Of a stretch of DNA of 64,000 bases, positions 61,796 to 64,000 are shown piece after piece. Both the position numbers and the translations under genes were made by a program. The stretch lies in assembly GCF_963855985.1 (NCBI RefSeq), contig NC_087109.1:1260001-1324000 (forward strand), read 5' to 3'. The DNA comes from Ostrinia nubilalis (Eukaryota; Arthropoda; Insecta; Lepidoptera; Crambidae). Numbering within the stretch: the stretch's first letter is position 1; every line of letters starts with the position of its first letter. The notes beneath the pieces are model-generated. The model saw nothing but the letters and a program-made list of their open reading frames with translations. It was not told where the DNA came from and did not search any database.

Positions 61796-63934
61796 CTGTA
61801 AAAGGAAAAAATATTAATTTCATTTTTTGACATGAAACTTTCGAAGAGCGAGTAGTTACAAAGTCATATTGATTGAAATGTATGGTCATCAAAAGAATCT
61901 CATCAAAATATGTACGGAAATCATCAAGAACTCTTGACAGTAAGTAAGTACAGTAACTAGATTAAACTGTAAATTATTTATCCTATCTATCATTTGGAAC
62001 AGCTGGAAAGCTTTATTCGGGACATTACAACAGTCCTGTAGTCTTAAGATGAGTGCTGCGATAAGCTTTTATCGCGCCATTTTATCGATTTTACGTGATA
62101 AGCCCATACATTTGTCGTCTAAAGTCGTCGATAAGATTTTATCACGGTGCGCATCCTAGCCCGACTGAAAAGAGTTTAAACTTGTGTAAAGAATTTTAAT
62201 GGTCACGTAAGATGTGGATTGTGGGTAGATAAATACTCCTGAGGACTTCTACCTCTACGTTTGTGAAGTTTACTGTTAAAGTTCTTACCAGTGGTAGCAT
62301 GTAAGTAGACGACGCTCCTCTGCGACTGATGGCTGGAGTCACCCTCCGTGCTGCTCTCGCCAGAGTTGTTGGCTGGTGTCCGACGACGGTGTCTGACACA
62401 AGAAAGAAGAATGTTGTAAGACAATTGATGTTAACTATGTTCCTATGTTCTATGTTCTTCTGATTAATTTTGTTGCGGGTCCAATGACAGTTAACTTTCC
62501 CCCGGGACAAACTTGACCTTCACTGATTGGGTTTTTATTGGCGGTCAAGCTGTAGATCCTGGCTACACAGGAGTTGCAGCGGTGGGAACGAGAGGTGGGA
62601 ATAGTCTCGTTTATTGATGTTAATCAAAGATAACATAGATTCTTATGAAACTGTACCGCAATTAGTATTGTAATAAAGTCTGAATTACGAGATACTTACT
62701 TCAAGTCCCGAGAAAGTTCTTGCTTGCTTCCCCTCAGCTCCGAAGAGCTGCCCCTCTCCTCAGTCCTCCTTCTTAGGTCAGTCTTGCTCCCCTTCAAAGT
62801 CTTGGAGCTGCTGTGACTCCTCGATCTGTCATACGGACTGATCGGCGGCTTCCCCACCCCTCTATCCAAATGGCTCTCCGTCTCAGAATTGCTGATTTCG
62901 GAGATATTCCTCAAATTCCTCTTGTAGTACTGCTTGGTTCGCGGAGACTCGCTCTTTTCTTCCCTCAAGTTGGGTATGGAGTAGCTCTTATTTGAGAGTA
63001 TGCTGTGGTCGACTTCGTCGATACCGGTGCTGGAGTTTGAGATGGTCTTCCTCAAGGTGCTGTGGGATTTAGGGTTGCTTCTTGTCTTGGTGACGGTGTG
63101 GTGCTTGACGTTGGCGTCGGAGTCGACGTCTGTGTCGCCGAAGAAGCGAAGGTTCTTGGCTGGAGAGTTGAGGGGTTTGGTGGTTTTAGCCCAGGCTTTG
63201 CGAGGTTCTTCTTCAGGTGGTGTTGGGATTTCTTTCTCCACCTGAAAATTGAATAAAACAATGTTAAATAAGGTACTAGGTAGGTATACATACCTAAATT
63301 TTTTTAGACCCACGAAACCCCTGACGATACCCCTGGTGGTATCGTGGGTCTCTTTAAGGGTCTGAAGTGACCTAAAATCAAACGATTCTGAGGCCGGTAT
63401 TCACAAATATTACTATGAGGTCTCACAGTCCGCGTGGACGCACTGGGTGACATACGAACCAATCACAGAGCTCTATTCAATGCTGTGCGTTCGATTTGCT
63501 GCTTCACTTAAGGAAGCATCGTTTGTGAATACGGGCGTGAAACGTTAAGTATTAAGTGGTAGTAGTGCCCTCTTGTAAATATCATACCTGGGCCAGTTCA
63601 GTTATCCAACTAAAAAGAGTATATTAAAGCAGGTAGTTTTGAGTCAACTTTCTATATCGTTACGTTACTCATGAAAGAAAGTAACCAAGTATCCACGAAA
63701 GCACGGACAATGGAATAAGTAAGTAAAACTTGCTGTTTCATTATCCAAATATGGAATAACGAATTCAAATAATTTCTACATCACCTTAGCGGGCTTTCCT
63801 TTCTTCCTAGTGGTGAGGCGGTCCAGGGACTTGAACCAGTTGGGTGCAGACGAGGCGGGGGCGGGCTGCCGCCGAGGGGGCGAGGGGGTGGGGCTCGGCG
63901 TGGCTAGCCTCCGTCTGCCTCTGTATCTTTCAGC
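61239..63934 (-). CDS. Unidentified Ser/Arg/Lys-rich protein, four 3' exons (5' end outside window)
   Basis: Exons 63785-63934, 62700-63241, 62289-62392 and 61239-61795 (- strand) join in frame (phases 0, 2, 1) to about 450 residues ending in a stop. Blocks that look conserved are NWFKSLDRLTTRKKGKPAK, KNLRFFGDTDVDSD, QRSVVYLHATTVGDIPDPGR, then SFSIFAPWTPKHYNDQHDVH. Between them are long Ser/Thr/Arg/Lys disordered stretches rich in SRS and RKT motifs. There is no catalytic domain, membrane segment or signal peptide. The many basophilic serine sites and short motifs suggest a cytoskeletal or scaffold protein, but that is inference. I do not recognise the family. Confidence 0.7.
62040..62160. 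mobile_element. Small MITE-like inverted repeat in an intron
   Basis: gctgcgataagcttttatcg at the left and cgataagattttatcacggt at the right are imperfect inverted copies about 100 bp apart. It is non-coding and sits within the intron between the last two exons. Confidence 0.45.
62289..62392 (-). CDS. Unidentified gene, penultimate exon
   Basis: Acceptor cttgtgtcag and donor GTAAGA bound 104 nt, phase 2 in, phase 1 out. Encodes HRRRTPANNSGESSTEGDSS then HQSQRSVVYLHATT. Confidence 0.8.
62490..62615 (-). mobile_element. LINE-type fragment, inverted relative to 13.5 kb
   Basis: The block cccccgggacaaacttgacc.., ..gtcaagctgtagatcctggc.. to ..gaacgagaggtgggaatag is the reverse complement of 13,497-13,640. 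A dispersed retroelement piece in the intron of the unidentified gene. Confidence 0.7.
62700..63241 (-). CDS. Unidentified gene, internal exon
   Basis: Acceptor ttcaattttcag and donor GTAAGT bound 542 nt, phase 0 in, phase 2 out. It runs from VEKEIPTPPEEEPRKAWAKT to SSSELRGSKQELSRDLK and is strongly Ser/Arg/Lys-rich, with acidic patches. Confidence 0.8.
63392..63538 (+). mobile_element. ~150-bp MITE family, copy 3
   Basis: Ends gg(c)cggtattcacaaat and gtttgtgaatacgggcgt; same family as 30,687 and 50,301. Confidence 0.85.
63785..63934 (-). CDS. Unidentified gene, most upstream exon in window
   Basis: Acceptor tatctatttctag and donor GTGATG bound 150 nt (50 codons), phase 0 at both ends. Begins AERYRGRRRLATPSPTPSPP and ends NWFKSLDRLTTRKKGKPAK. 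The gene must continue past 64,000. Confidence 0.75.
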
Positions 63935-64000
63935 CTAGAAATAGATAACAATGATGCTTTAGTCCACATCCACAGTGCATTGTATTTAAATGCAGAAGAT

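Overview
This is a eukaryotic, AT-rich, intron-bearing window from an insect. A moth or butterfly (Lepidoptera) is the best fit, judged from the interspersed repeats: LINE 3' ends that translate to QQWTSFG-type termini, many TA-flanked MITEs, hAT, piggyBac and pogo relics, and tRNA-like SINE fragments. No prokaryotic gene organisation, rRNA or CRISPR array was seen.

Layout. From 1 to about 14.0 kb there is no exon I can support; it is repeats and intron-like sequence. From 14,058 to 41,640 on the + strand lie ten exons with matching splice phases. They encode the C-terminal ~1,500 residues of a large, mostly disordered nuclear protein that I read as the insect homologue of GSE1, a BRAF-HDAC/CoREST-associated co-repressor. 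Its first exon(s) were not found. An intronless FUN14-domain (FUNDC1-like) gene sits inside its longest intron at 34.1-34.6 kb. On the - strand, TMEM234 (three exons, 43,457-53,036) converges on it. TMEM234 intron 2 holds a 6.0-kb LTR-element-like structure with almost identical 528-bp ends. Next is a single-exon TREX-type 3'-5' exonuclease (-) whose frame is broken by one in-frame TAG. It is divergent from a single-exon NFXL1 (+, 55,520-57,994) across a ~0.75-kb shared promoter region. The right end holds four exons of an unidentified Ser/Arg/Lys-rich protein (-), which runs off the window.

The most unusual signal is a pattern repeated in two unrelated genes: tandem partial duplications that carry a splice site plus a few adjacent exon bases. 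In GSE1 they occur before exons 2 and 3, after exon 4, and before and after exon 5. In TMEM234 they fill intron 1 with repeated copies of the exon-2 acceptor and exon start. They create series of competing donors or acceptors, including seven abutting CAG|GT sites that resemble recursive-splicing sites.

Mobile DNA makes up much of the rest. It includes a TTAA-flanked piggyBac-type relic, a pogo-like transposon with transposase remnants, a second PHD-finger-bearing relic flanked by an unusually long (~70 bp) direct repeat, a 519-bp TA-element nested in another TIR element, two >1-kb near-palindromic elements, and several hairpin MITE families present two or three times.
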